The notes below the pieces were generated by a model that made no database searches, had not been told where the DNA came from, and was given only the letters and a program-made list of their open reading frames with translations. From Emticicia sp031378345 (GTDB lineage: Bacteria; Bacteroidota; Bacteroidia; Cytophagales; Spirosomataceae), in assembly GCA_031378345.1 (NCBI GenBank), contig JANNDY010000106.1, positions 1-64,000 on the forward strand: a stretch of DNA of 64,000 bases, given 5' to 3'. Positions 53,116 through 61,427 of this stretch are shown here, one piece after another. The stretch's first letter is position 1; each line of letters begins with the position of its first letter. Made by a program: the position numbers and the translations under genes.

Positions 53116-54483
53116 TTAACCTCTCAAATGCCAAGCCTTTGGCTTCACAAATACCCGAATTCCAGCATGAGAAAGTGTTGCACCAAAGCCTGAGTTTTTG
53201 CGTCCACTCCAAGGCAAGGGAGCAGAAACTCGGTCGCAACAATTCCAATAGCCACTTCCCGCATCAATTTGTTTGAGTATTTTTTCAGCACGTTTTTTGT
53301 CTGCCGAATAAACACCAGCTGTTAAACCGAACTCAGTATCTTGCATTAATTTGAAAGCTTCGGCATCATTTTTTACTTTCATAATGCCTATAATTGGACC
53401 GAAAGATTCGTCACGCATCACGTCCATTTTGTGCGTAACATTTGCTAAAACTGTTGGCTCGAAAAAATAGCCTTTTTCAGTTGTCATTTTCTTTCCACCA
53501 GTAAGTAAAATTGCACCTTTTTTTAGGGCATCTTGCACTTGTTTTTCAAGAAAATCTAATTGCGATTTTCTGCTTAAAGCTCCAATATAAACACCATCAG
53601 TAGTTGGTTGACCAATTTTATAAGACTTTACTTCTTTCACAAATTCTTCCAAATATTGCTCATAGACCTTCTCATGCACATAAATTCGCTCAACAGCACA
53701 GCAACTTTGTCCATTATTATAAAATACTCCGTCGGCAGTTCCAGCGGCAACTGCTTGAATATCAGCTACATCGTCAGCAATATACAGTGGGTCTTTTCCG
53801 CCTAATTCGAGTTGGCAAACGACCATTTTTGGAGCAACTTTTTCGTAAATATAAAGCCCAGTTTTGTACGAACCCGTAAAGAAATAGCCATCAAAAGGCA
53901 TTTTTAAAAGCTCCTCCCCTACTTCTTTTGCACCAACAGCAACTACAAAAACATCGTCAGGAATTCCTGCCTCTTTCAATAATTTTCCAATCATTAAACC
54001 TGTCAAAGTCGAAAACTCTGAGGGTTTATACATCACAGCGTTTCCACCAATTAAGGCAGGAACAAATACATTTACGCCTACCAAAAAAGGGTAATTCCAC
54101 GCCGAAATATTGCAAATTACGCCCAAAGGTTCGTAAGAAATTCGTTCAGTCAAACCTTCTTGGCGAGTCATTATTTCATCTTTGAGGTATTTTTGAGAAT
54201 TTTCTACAAAATATTTGATGCGACTTTTTGCTCCATTTACCTCATTTCGTGCTTGCTGGAGAGGTTTTCCCATTTCGGAAGTGAGCGTTGCTGCCAATTC
54301 CTCGATATTTTCTGTCAATAATTCTGAAAACTTTTCGATGATGACAATGCGTTTTTTAATATTGGTTTTTGCCCAAGACTTTTGTCCTTTTTTTAAGTTT
54401 TTAAATTTTTTTTGCAGCGTTTCTGCCGAATCTTCTTCTAAAACACTAATAATTTCTTCGGTAGCTGGATTGATGATTTGCAT
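53116..54483 (-). CDS. NAD(P)-dependent aldehyde dehydrogenase
   Basis: A 455-aa ALDH-superfamily enzyme, close to the succinate-semialdehyde dehydrogenase group. The general base is Glu226 in CQLELGGKDPLY; the nucleophile is Cys261 in FYNNGQSCCAVERI, with a second Cys beside it. The cofactor region SAWNYPFLVGVNVFVPALIGG and the C-terminal PLPWSGRKNSGFGATLSHAG are typical. I start at ATG 54483 (MQIINPATEE) rather than an in-frame codon 24 bp upstream. Oxidises aldehydes to acids; the substrate is not evident. Divergent from the MutS-like gene. Confidence 0.93.
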   Translation of the reverse strand: MQIINPATEEIISVLEEDSAETLQKKFKNLKKGQKSWAKTNIKKRIVIIEKFSELLTENIEELAATLTSEMGKPLQQARNEVNGAKSRIKYFVENSQKYLKDEIMTRQEGLTERISYEPLGVICNISAWNYPFLVGVNVFVPALIGGNAVMYKPSEFSTLTGLMIGKLLKEAGIPDDVFVVAVGAKEVGEELLKMPFDGYFFTGSYKTGLYIYEKVAPKMVVCQLELGGKDPLYIADDVADIQAVAAGTADGVFYNNGQSCCAVERIYVHEKVYEQYLEEFVKEVKSYKIGQPTTDGVYIGALSRKSQLDFLEKQVQDALKKGAILLTGGKKMTTEKGYFFEPTVLANVTHKMDVMRDESFGPIIGIMKVKNDAEAFKLMQDTEFGLTAGVYSADKKRAEKILKQIDAGSGYWNCCDRVSAPLPWSGRKNSGFGATLSHAGIRVFVKPKAWHLRG

Positions 54484-54555
54484 GAGATTTAATTTTATGG
54501 TGGACAAAAATAACTATAAACTTTACAAATATTCATAAAAGTACAAAGGTTTATC

Positions 54556-54563
54556 TAATTTTG
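54556..54563 (+). promoter_or_regulatory. Putative -7 box of MutS-like gene
   Basis: TAATTTTG, 24-31 bp upstream of the ATG at 54587. The surrounding 13 bp are identical to those at the rsmA promoter. Confidence 0.45.
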
Positions 54564-54586
54564 TACTTCACATCGAAAATCCTCAA

Positions 54587-56386
54587 ATGGAACAAACTTA
54601 TCAAGAAAAAATAACCACATTACTTGCCGAAAATGCCCTTCTAAAAAAACAAAGTGATAAAATTTCGATGTTTAGACTTTTGCTCATCATCGGACTTTTG
54701 TTTTTGGTTTATCAACTTTTCAAAATCAATGAAATCGTAGGTTCAATTTCAATCGTGGGGGGGATTCTCAGTTTTTATTATTTAGTAAAAAAGCATGAAA
54801 AAATTGATGCCGAAATTGATTTAAAAGAAACAACGCTTGGCGTTATCGAAAACGAATTGCGTTGCTTAAATGGCTCGCCAAATACTTATTATAATGGTCA
54901 GGAATATGCAAAACCTACGCATGCTTTTAGCGATGATTTGGATATTTTTGGTGAAGGTTCGCTTTTTCATTTAATCAATCGAGCCAAAAGTAAGGCTGGA
55001 AATGATGTATTAGCAAAGCAATTTTTGGGTGAAAATTCAAGTTTTTCGGTCATAGAAAAGCAAAATGCAGCCAAAGAAATTGCATTAAAAACCAACTGGC
55101 GACTTAGTTTTTTTGCTTCAATGTTCAAAATTTCAAATGAAGAAAGAGGTGTAAGTAAAGTTTTGAATCAAATCGAACACCCTCCAATACTCAAATTTGA
55201 GGCATTTATTGCTATTTATAGTAAAATCTTGCCATTTTTGTGGTTGGGTGTTTTGGCGTCGGCCTACTTTATTTCGCCGTCATTTGCTGGCTATTGTGTA
55301 GCTGCTTTGGCATTAGTCAATTTTCGTCTGACAGGAATGAACCGAAATCATACCGAAGAGTATTTCAATACGATTTCGGGGGCTGGAAGATTGATGGAAA
55401 AATTTGGTGTAGCAACGGGACTCATTGCCCAAGAAAATTGGAATTCAAAAATCTTAAAAACTGCCCACGAACAACTACCAATTTCAAAGTTAAATTCCAA
55501 AAATCCGATTGATGATTTTGTTGTTATTTTGAAAAAATTGGATATGCGTAAGAATATGTTAGCATCGCTTTTTCTGACAATTGCCACACCTTTTGAGCCT
55601 GTTCAATTAATTAAATTAAGAAAGTGGCTACATGAAAATCCTGAGTTTTTTGAGAAAATATTTGACACAATTGGCATTTTTGAATGTTATGCGAGCATAG
55701 CAACTTTGCATTTTAATAAGCCCGATTGGTGTTTTCCTGAAATAAATTCACAGGAAAATTTTAGCTTACAAGGAACTTCACTTGGACATCCTTTGATAAA
55801 TACCCAAAATGTGGTGAGCAATGATTTTGTTTTTGATAAATACAATCGCCTGACGCTAATCACAGGCTCAAATATGTCGGGGAAAAGTACATTTTTGCGA
55901 ACAATTGGCTTAAATATCGTGCTGGCTTACTCAGGAAGTCCAGTTTTTGCCAAGAAAATGAACCTTAGTTTAGGTATAAAATTGATTTGTTATATGCGAA
56001 TCAAAGATTCCATTCAACAAAATGCCTCAACTTTTAAGGCAGAAATTGAGCGAATAAAGTTGGTTTTGGCTGCCATAAATAATAACGAAAATTCACTGTT
56101 TTTGATTGATGAAATGCTCAGAGGAACTAATTCGGAAGATAAATTGGCAGGTTCGATGGCACTTTTAGAGAAAATTATTAGCTCAAATGCCTACGCAATG
56201 GTGGCGACACACGATTTGCGTATGACCGAAATTTCGGAGAAATATCCTGAATCTATCAAAAATTATTATTTTGAATATGCCACCGAAAATGGCGAATTAT
56301 TATTCGATTATTTGATAAAAGAAGGCGTTTGTAAGAGTTTCAATGCTTCACTTTTGCTAAAATCTATAGGTTTGCCGATTGGGTGA
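54587..56386 (+). CDS. Membrane-anchored MutS-family ATPase
   Basis: A 599-aa protein with two hydrophobic segments near residues 29-45 and 50-66, and possibly two more near 215-245. It ends in a complete MutS ABC-type ATPase: Walker A TGSNMSGKSTFLRTIG (about 425-440), Q-loop region, IEMASTFKAE-like NASTFKAEIERIK, Walker B FLIDEMLRGTNSEDK and the His switch in MVATHDLRM. It lacks the mismatch-binding MutS-I domain (no GxFYE) and the Smr domain of MutS2. It is therefore not classical MutS; a role at the membrane-DNA interface is possible but unknown. Followed by hicBA on the same strand. Confidence 0.85.
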   Translation: MEQTYQEKITTLLAENALLKKQSDKISMFRLLLIIGLLFLVYQLFKINEIVGSISIVGGILSFYYLVKKHEKIDAEIDLKETTLGVIENELRCLNGSPNTYYNGQEYAKPTHAFSDDLDIFGEGSLFHLINRAKSKAGNDVLAKQFLGENSSFSVIEKQNAAKEIALKTNWRLSFFASMFKISNEERGVSKVLNQIEHPPILKFEAFIAIYSKILPFLWLGVLASAYFISPSFAGYCVAALALVNFRLTGMNRNHTEEYFNTISGAGRLMEKFGVATGLIAQENWNSKILKTAHEQLPISKLNSKNPIDDFVVILKKLDMRKNMLASLFLTIATPFEPVQLIKLRKWLHENPEFFEKIFDTIGIFECYASIATLHFNKPDWCFPEINSQENFSLQGTSLGHPLINTQNVVSNDFVFDKYNRLTLITGSNMSGKSTFLRTIGLNIVLAYSGSPVFAKKMNLSLGIKLICYMRIKDSIQQNASTFKAEIERIKLVLAAINNNENSLFLIDEMLRGTNSEDKLAGSMALLEKIISSNAYAMVATHDLRMTEISEKYPESIKNYYFEYATENGELLFDYLIKEGVCKSFNASLLLKSIGLPIG

Positions 56387-56410
56387 GAAATAAAAACTCA
56401 TAACCCATAC

Positions 56411-56422
56411 TTGAAATTTCAA
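56411..56422. promoter_or_regulatory. Palindrome upstream of hicB, operator candidate
   Basis: TTGAAATTTCAA is a perfect 12-bp palindrome 41-52 bp before the hicB ATG, where an autoregulatory HicB site would be expected. Confidence 0.35.
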
Positions 56423-56462
56423 AATTCCTTAGTAGTATTGTGCCATATTTCATTCAAATATT

Positions 56463-56738
56463 ATGAAAATTCAAAATAAATTGAATACATCAATGCGGAC
56501 TTTTAGGGTTGTCATTACCAAGCAAGAAGATGGTGGTTATATGGCAAATATTCCTTCGCTGACACATTGTTTTAGTTTTGGTGAAACAATTGATGAAGCA
56601 ATGGAAAATCTGCATGAAGCATTGGAAGGTGTGATAGAAACGATGGAGGAAAATGGGTGGGTAATTCCAGATGATAGTCAAAATATGGAAGTGCTAATTA
56701 CGATGTCGATAAGTTCCAAACCTTTAGCATACGCATAA
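56463..56738 (+). CDS. hicB: HicB-family antitoxin
   Basis: A 91-aa HicB-like protein with the partial RNase-H fold: FRVVITKQEDGGYMANIPSL, a conserved FGETIDEAMENLHEALEGVIE helix, and a short C-terminus without a recognisable long DNA-binding domain. ATG 56493 (MRTFRVV) is an equally good start. It neutralises the HicA toxin encoded 5 bp downstream. The B-before-A order is one of two orders known for the family. Confidence 0.88.
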   Translation: MKIQNKLNTSMRTFRVVITKQEDGGYMANIPSLTHCFSFGETIDEAMENLHEALEGVIETMEENGWVIPDDSQNMEVLITMSISSKPLAYA

Positions 56739-56743
56739 TACTG

Positions 56744-56962
56744 ATGGATTTATCACCTAAATCTCTGATAAAATTATTGAAAGAAAATGGATGGGAGTTG
56801 GACAGAATCAAGGGTAGCCATCATATTTTCAAAAAGACTTCAACACAACAAACGCTACCCATACCTATTCATGGAAACAAAGATTTGAAGCTCGGCACAT
56901 ATAAAAGTATTTTAAAAATAGCTGAGATTAAACTTTTGTTTTTGATTGGATATGTTCGATAA
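56744..56962 (+). CDS. hicA: HicA-family mRNA interferase toxin
   Basis: A 72-aa double-stranded-RNA-binding-fold toxin. The catalytic His lies in KGSHHIF, and the second conserved block is PIPIHGNKDLKLGTYKSILK. HicA cleaves mRNA when free from HicB. The final codons (LLFLIGYVR) overlap the 3' end of the convergent amidotransferase gene by 35 bp, so the C-terminus may have been extended by a past deletion or rearrangement. All family-core residues are present, so the toxin may be active. Confidence 0.88.
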   Translation: MDLSPKSLIKLLKENGWELDRIKGSHHIFKKTSTQQTLPIPIHGNKDLKLGTYKSILKIAEIKLLFLIGYVR

Positions 56963-57647
56963 AATGTTGTCGAATTTTAAAAGAAAAATAATTATATTCG
57001 GCATTAATTATTCGTTCAGGATGCCATTGGACGAGCATTAAATATTGCTCGTTTTTAGCTTTAAACTCCAAACCTTCTACGATTCCGTCATCAGATAAAG
57101 CATTGATTTTTAACGACTTAGCTATTATTTTTGCCGATTGATGATGTGCAGAATTTATTTCTCCGAAGACAATATTTGTTATTTTTGAAAGCTCGGAGTC
57201 ATGCAAAATCTCGATTGCATGATAGCGGTCTTTGCCTTCATAAATCTTAGAATGGCTGTTTTTTCCAGTAGTTGGAATGTCAGGAATTAATGTGCCTCCC
57301 AAAAAAACATTAACCAATTGCAAACCTCTGCAAATGCCGAGAACAGGTAGCTTTTTCTCAAAAATATATTCACAAATTTTCCATTCAAATTCATCTCGAC
57401 GTTCGTCCATAAAATCTGGATTACAAAGATTGAGTGCTTGCGAAACGTCGCCCGCAGTTTTGCCATAATATTTTGGGTGAATATCTTCCCCACCAGTCAA
57501 AACTATGCCATCACATTGCTTGATTTCTTCAAAATTATCTAATTGATAGCTTAGCTTTATAGCTTCAACCTGTGAAACAGTTTGCGACAAAATCCAACGT
57601 TCATAAATGGGATATTTTGCACCGCAGTCGGTGATGCCTATTTTCAT
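56928..57647 (-). CDS. Class I glutamine amidotransferase-like hydrolase (PuuD/peptidase C26 family)
   Basis: A 239-aa enzyme resembling gamma-glutamyl-GABA hydrolases. The nucleophile is Cys106 in LGICRGLQLVNVFLGG; His and Glu follow in VQWHPER. The segment VLTGGEDIHPKYYG is typical. The insertion TAGDVSQ (residues 64-70) corresponds to a diverged copy of the 18-bp GC-rich element. It is the second gene of a pair: its ATG overlaps the stop of the upstream exported-protein gene in ATGA. The substrate is unknown. Confidence 0.87.
   Translation of the reverse strand: MKIGITDCGAKYPIYERWILSQTVSQVEAIKLSYQLDNFEEIKQCDGIVLTGGEDIHPKYYGKTAGDVSQALNLCNPDFMDERRDEFEWKICEYIFEKKLPVLGICRGLQLVNVFLGGTLIPDIPTTGKNSHSKIYEGKDRYHAIEILHDSELSKITNIVFGEINSAHHQSAKIIAKSLKINALSDDGIVEGLEFKAKNEQYLMLVQWHPERIINAEYNYFSFKIRQHFIEHIQSKTKV
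57439..57456 (-). repeat. 18-bp GC-rich dispersed element, copy E (in amidotransferase gene, diverged)
   Basis: Plus-strand TGCGAAACGTCGCCCGCA differs from copies A/B at two core positions. The minus-strand frame reads AGDVSQ, the same reading frame as AGGVPH. Confidence 0.65.
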
Positions 57648-58396
57648 TGTGGAGAGTCCAAAGAATCGAAATATTTAAAAGTATTTATGATTCCATTTTC
57701 GGATTTTAGATTAATATTATTTTCTTTAACATACGCCTCAACTTTGTCTTTGTTATCTCCAAAAAGTTTCAAAAGTTGCTTTCCTTTTGGCAGTTGTACA
57801 ACTTCCTCTTGCTTTAACATAAATAGTTTAGAAGATTTTACAAATTCACCTTCGTATTCGCCTACGCCACCCGAAACTTCATAGCCTGTCTTTTCGGCTG
57901 AGCCATTGGCACTTAAAGTACAAGAATGTTCTTTCAAAATCGTGTTTTTGCCAATGTAAATCACCTCAAAATAAGCCTTATTAAACTGGCTAAAATGATG
58001 TCCAGCTATCGTAAATGCTTCGGGTTTGAGTGTAATTGCATCTTTGTTGAGGTCTTCTACTACATAAAGTTCATTTTTTTGTTCATTAAATGCCATTAAA
58101 AACTCCATATCTTTTCCTGTTTCAACGCTTAATTTGCCTTTGTACCAACCATTTTTGAAAAAAGGCGTTCCTTTATATATTTTCGTAAATTCTTGGTGCG
58201 AATTATTGACAATATCTCTCGCATTATAATAGGCTTGTAAGGTAGTATCACCGTTTTTGTTGACAACAATCTTTGTATCGCTGCTGCCAGCAACCTGTAT
58301 TTTTCTTAAAAAATAGTCATACTTATTATTAGTTATTTGCCCGATAATTTCGCTTGAAAAAAACAATAAGAAGATGATTGTTAAGTAGCGTTTCAT
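57644..58396 (-). CDS. Hypothetical exported protein coupled to amidotransferase
   Basis: A 250-aa protein with signal peptide MKRYLTIIFLLFFSSEIIGQ. The mature protein is beta-rich: TPFFKNGWYKGKLSVETGKDMEFL, ITLKPEAFTIAGHHFSQF, FEVIYIGKNTILKEHSC, then a Lys-rich helical end (KGKQLLKLFGDNKDKVEAYV). I know similar Bacteroidota proteins of unknown function but no named domain. The stop overlaps the next ATG (ATGA), so it is translationally coupled to the amidotransferase even though one product is exported and the other cytoplasmic. Confidence 0.7.
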   Translation of the reverse strand: MKRYLTIIFLLFFSSEIIGQITNNKYDYFLRKIQVAGSSDTKIVVNKNGDTTLQAYYNARDIVNNSHQEFTKIYKGTPFFKNGWYKGKLSVETGKDMEFLMAFNEQKNELYVVEDLNKDAITLKPEAFTIAGHHFSQFNKAYFEVIYIGKNTILKEHSCTLSANGSAEKTGYEVSGGVGEYEGEFVKSSKLFMLKQEEVVQLPKGKQLLKLFGDNKDKVEAYVKENNINLKSENGIINTFKYFDSLDSPQ

Positions 58397-58468
58397 AGTT
58401 TTTTTGAGTTTATCTAAACAAATTTAAACTATTTTCATGAAATCCAAGAGATTAATGAAAAAATTGAG

Positions 58469-58566
58469 TGAATGAGCGATTGGTAATTGAGTGATTATAA
58501 ATTTTTTCAACTATAGTTCAATCACAAATTGCTCATTCACAACGGGCGGCGTTTCGCATCACTCAT
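58469..58566. repeat. Word hairpin upstream of Fe-ADH stop region
   Basis: GTGAATGAGCGATT (58469-58482) is repeated inverted as AATTGCTCATTCAC (58528-58541) with one mismatch. GAGTGATT words recur on both sides. A copy of the 18-bp element (58542-58559) interrupts the right arm. Confidence 0.7.
58542..58559 (+). repeat. 18-bp GC-rich dispersed element, copy D (intergenic)
   Basis: AACGGGCGGCGTTTCGCA, one core mismatch to copies A/B, abutting the right arm of the word hairpin. Confidence 0.75.
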
Positions 58567-58571
58567 TGTTT

Positions 58572-59708
58572 TTACAAAGCCTCCATATACAAATTTTTAA
58601 AATCTTCTCTCGAAACAGGTTTTGGATTATTTGGGTGAGCAAAATCGGCAATTGCCAAGTTTGCCAAAGTTTCGATATGCTCATTTTTTACGCCAATATC
58701 TCGCAAACGATGTGGAATATTTATCTTTGAATTCAAATCAAATAAATACTGCACTACCGCTTCACCGTTTTTCTTACGGAGATTCAAGGTTGTAGCAATT
58801 CGTTTAAATTTATCTTCAAATCCAGCAATATTAAACCTCATACCATAAGGAATATTGACGGCATTTGCCAAGCCATGATGCGTATCAAGCAAACTTGAAA
58901 GCGGGTGAGCCAACGAGTGAACCACGCCCAAGCCTTTTTGAAAAGCAACTGCTCCCATGAGCGATGCAATCAACATTTTACTGCGAGATTCGAGGTCGGG
59001 CTTATTCACAGCTTTTTCTAAAGAATCATTTATCAAAGATATTCCTTCCAACGCAATGCCATCACACATCGGGTGCCAGTTTTTTGCCAAAAAAGCCTCC
59101 ATATTGTGCGTGAGAGCATCCATGCCAGTTGCGGCAGTGATAAAAGGCGGTAAATCCATCGTGAGCATTGGGTCGGCAAAGATGATTTTTGCAAGTAATT
59201 TTGGAGCAAAAAGTATCTTTTTTTGGTGCGTTTCGTCGTCGGCAATGATGGCACTTCTGCCCACTTCGCTGCCTGTTCCTGCTGTGGTCGGAATGGTGAT
59301 AAAGTGCGGAACATCGTTTGTTACAAAAACATCGCCACCTATCAAATCATCATATTTGAAAAGGTCTTCTCGGTGATTTATTCTTAGCAAAATCGCCCTT
59401 GCTACATCAATTGCTGCACCACCACCAATGCCAATGATACAATCTCGATGTGTGCCATAATAGGCTTCATCGCCTTTATAAACATCTGACTTTACAGGGT
59501 TTTTATGAATATCACAAAAAACCTCGTTGCTGATGCCTTTTGCTTGTAAATCTTGCACAATTTGCTTGAAAAAGGGCAAATTGGCTACATTTGGGTCAGT
59601 TACAACCAAAGGTTTTGAAAGGTTATTTTCTTTCAAATAGGCTGAAAGTTCAGAAACTACGCCTGCACCGAATCGGATTTTTGTGGGGAAATTGAATTGG
59701 GAAATCAC
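58572..59708 (-). CDS. Iron-containing alcohol dehydrogenase
   Basis: A 378-aa group III Fe-dependent dehydrogenase. NAD(P)-binding GIGGGAAIDVARAI, the PTTAGTGSEVGRSAII signature and metal ligands in MDALTHNMEAF and SLAHPLSSLLDTHHGLANAV are visible. It starts at GTG 59708: MISQFNFPTKIRFGAG matches the family N-terminus and no ATG is available nearby. It oxidises alcohols or reduces aldehydes; substrate unknown. Together with the ALDH 4 kb away it could process small alcohols, but the two are not in one operon. Confidence 0.93.
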   Translation of the reverse strand: MISQFNFPTKIRFGAGVVSELSAYLKENNLSKPLVVTDPNVANLPFFKQIVQDLQAKGISNEVFCDIHKNPVKSDVYKGDEAYYGTHRDCIIGIGGGAAIDVARAILLRINHREDLFKYDDLIGGDVFVTNDVPHFITIPTTAGTGSEVGRSAIIADDETHQKKILFAPKLLAKIIFADPMLTMDLPPFITAATGMDALTHNMEAFLAKNWHPMCDGIALEGISLINDSLEKAVNKPDLESRSKMLIASLMGAVAFQKGLGVVHSLAHPLSSLLDTHHGLANAVNIPYGMRFNIAGFEDKFKRIATTLNLRKKNGEAVVQYLFDLNSKINIPHRLRDIGVKNEHIETLANLAIADFAHPNNPKPVSREDFKNLYMEAL

Positions 59709-59741
59709 GTTGAATTTGTTTGATTAATGCTTGAATAAAAT

Positions 59742-60089
59742 TTATGCCAACAATATATCGGTAGGTATTCCCAGATTTTTGTGTAAAACTCTCATTAAAT
59801 TTGCTGTAAGTGGTTTTTGCTTATTCAAAATTTGTGATACATAACTTTTTGAACCAATCCAGGGCACTAAATCTTTTGATTTTAAACCTTTTTCTTCCAT
59901 TGATAATTTTATTGCTTCAATTGGGTCTGGCGGTAAAACTGGGTAAACCCTATCTTCATATTCTTTGACCAAAAGTACCAAAAGTTCTAACTCATCACCT
60001 TCCGTTGAATTAGGTTTTGCATCAAAAATGACATCTAATCTTTCTAATGCTTTTTCGTAATCGGTATCATTTTTAATAATTTTGTTCAT
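59742..60089 (-). CDS. higA: HigA-family antitoxin, helix-turn-helix
   Basis: A 115-aa antitoxin. The C-terminal XRE-type helix-turn-helix is MEEKGLKSKDLVPWIGSKS followed by YVSQILNKQKPLTANLMRVL. The acidic N-terminal half (TDYEKALERLDVIFDAKPNS) neutralises the toxin. It lies 8 bp downstream of higB on the same strand, the normal higBA order, and autoregulates together with HigB. Confidence 0.92.
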   Translation of the reverse strand: MNKIIKNDTDYEKALERLDVIFDAKPNSTEGDELELLVLLVKEYEDRVYPVLPPDPIEAIKLSMEEKGLKSKDLVPWIGSKSYVSQILNKQKPLTANLMRVLHKNLGIPTDILLA

Positions 60090-60097
60090 TTTCTTTT

Positions 60098-60409
60098 TTA
60101 TTTTTGGTCAAAATCAACTATTTCAGCATTTATTCTATCGTACTCTTTGTTTGTACCAAACCATTTAATCAATACGTTTTTGTAGGTAAAATTTATTCTT
60201 ATAATCAAACGATATTTATTGCCACAAATATTAAAAATCACTCTATTATCTGCAATCAACGAAGCATTGGCGTAAACTTCCTTCAATTCATTGATATTTT
60301 TAAAGTCAGCACTTTTAAACTCATAATACCATTTTCTCAAGGCATTTTTGGCTTCTGGATACTTTTCTGCATACTCATTTAAGGTTTTGTTTTTGATAAC
60401 ATTAAACAT
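60098..60409 (-). CDS. higB: HigB-family mRNA interferase toxin
   Basis: A 103-aa RelE-superfamily ribosome-dependent RNase. Family features: RKWYYEFKSADFKNINELKEVY, ASLIADNRVIFNICGNKYRLI and the terminal KWFGTNKEYDRIN with the conserved YD. Intact length suggests an active toxin. The upstream inverted repeat at 60425-60441 is a plausible HigA site. Confidence 0.92.
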   Translation of the reverse strand: MFNVIKNKTLNEYAEKYPEAKNALRKWYYEFKSADFKNINELKEVYANASLIADNRVIFNICGNKYRLIIRINFTYKNVLIKWFGTNKEYDRINAEIVDFDQK

Positions 60410-60424
60410 TTGCGAAAGATTTTA

Positions 60425-60441
60425 GTTTACTAATTGTAAAC
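60425..60441. promoter_or_regulatory. Inverted repeat upstream of higBA, operator candidate
   Basis: GTTTAC and GTAAAC separated by TAATT, a perfect 6-bp inverted repeat 16 bp upstream of the higB start codon. Confidence 0.5.
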
Positions 60442-60503
60442 ATTTGTAGGTGAAATTTCGTTCATTTTGCTCAAAAATATTTTTTCTCACAGAATATAAA
60501 ACA

Positions 60504-60550
60504 AAAAACCACGAATCCAACAAAATTTCATTGCTCAATTCATGGTTTTT
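60504..60550 (-). terminator. Terminator of zinc-peptidase gene
   Basis: AAAAACCACGAAT and AATTCATGGTTTTT pair (imperfect stem) with A/T tracts, about 22 bp past the stop at 60572. Confidence 0.65.
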
Positions 60551-60571
60551 TACTTTTTATCAATTATAAAA

Positions 60572-61270
60572 TCAATCTCTTCTGCCCAAATACATGCTCA
60601 AATAATAAAGTAAGTTGGCTACTGCACCTGCTGCTGCAACAACATAAGTCAAAGCTGCCCATTTGAGAGCGTCTTTTGCCATGTCATGCTCGCCTGTCGT
60701 TACAACGTTTTTCAACTCCATCCATTTCAAGGCACGGTTGCTGGCATCGTATTCTACTGGCAATGTAATGAGCGAAAACAAGGCGATTGCAGCATTTGCC
60801 AAAATCAAAGCCAACAAAACTGTTTGTGCCATAGCTGTATTTCGTGAGAAAATATAGCCCATAAACATAAAACCAAACATATAAAATAGATTCATGCCTT
60901 TGGTGGCGATATTGACAACTGGCACGAGCGACGAACGCATTTTGAGTGGTGCATAAGCAACCGAATGTTGTACGGCATGTCCACATTCGTGGGCTGCTAC
61001 TGCCGCCGAAGCTGCACTATTGCCTGTATAAACATCATAACTCAAATTAACGGTTTTGCTAATTGGGTCATAATGATCAGTCAATTGACCTTCAACTTGA
61101 ATGATACGGACATCATAAATACCGTTGTCGTGAAGCATTTTTTGGGCAATTTCTGCACCAGTTAAGCCATTTCGTAGGGCAACTTGTGAGTATTTTTCAA
61201 ATTTGTTTTTTAAACGTCTTGATACCAACATTCCGAGTAGCATAAAGACAATACTGATAACGAAAATCAT
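60572..61270 (-). CDS. Membrane zinc metallopeptidase (YugP/Zn_peptidase_2 family)
   Basis: A 232-aa integral membrane protein. One helix at 1-17 and three more after residue 115. The zinc motif is HECGH (94-98) in AAVAAHECGHAVQHS. The preceding DHYDPISKTVNLSYDVYTGNS is characteristic of the family. B. subtilis YugP is the named relative; substrates are unknown, with a probable role in membrane protein quality control. It is the last gene of a string with panD, a flippase-like gene and rfaE2. Confidence 0.92.
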   Translation of the reverse strand: MIFVISIVFMLLGMLVSRRLKNKFEKYSQVALRNGLTGAEIAQKMLHDNGIYDVRIIQVEGQLTDHYDPISKTVNLSYDVYTGNSAASAAVAAHECGHAVQHSVAYAPLKMRSSLVPVVNIATKGMNLFYMFGFMFMGYIFSRNTAMAQTVLLALILANAAIALFSLITLPVEYDASNRALKWMELKNVVTTGEHDMAKDALKWAALTYVVAAAGAVANLLYYLSMYLGRRD

Positions 61271-61289
61271 AGGTTTTTCTTAAATTTAA

Positions 61290-61427
61290 TGAGTGAGTTT
61301 GTAATTTGTGAATGAGTGATTTGTGATTTTGTGAATGAGTGATTTGTGATAAGTGATTATTAATGCTAAAAAAATCACTCATTCGCTCAATTACCAAATC
61401 ACTCAATTCCCCACCCAATCACTCAAT
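61290..61427. repeat. Word-repeat spacer between rfaE2 and zinc peptidase
   Basis: GTGAATGAGTGATTTGTGAT occurs twice (61308-61327, 61331-61350). The right side contains inverted words AATCACTC and ATTCGCTCAATTACC, extending into the last codons of the rfaE2 gene. The vocabulary matches the repeat at 58469-58566. Confidence 0.75.

Noticed and set aside
54587..56386. Classical MutS or MutS2
   Set aside because: No mismatch-recognition GxFYE motif, no Smr domain, and N-terminal membrane helices.
61197..61418. 73-codon minus-strand frame between rfaE2 and the zinc peptidase
   Set aside because: Encoded by the GTGAATGAG/AATCACTC word repeats and overlaps the peptidase start; repeat-derived.
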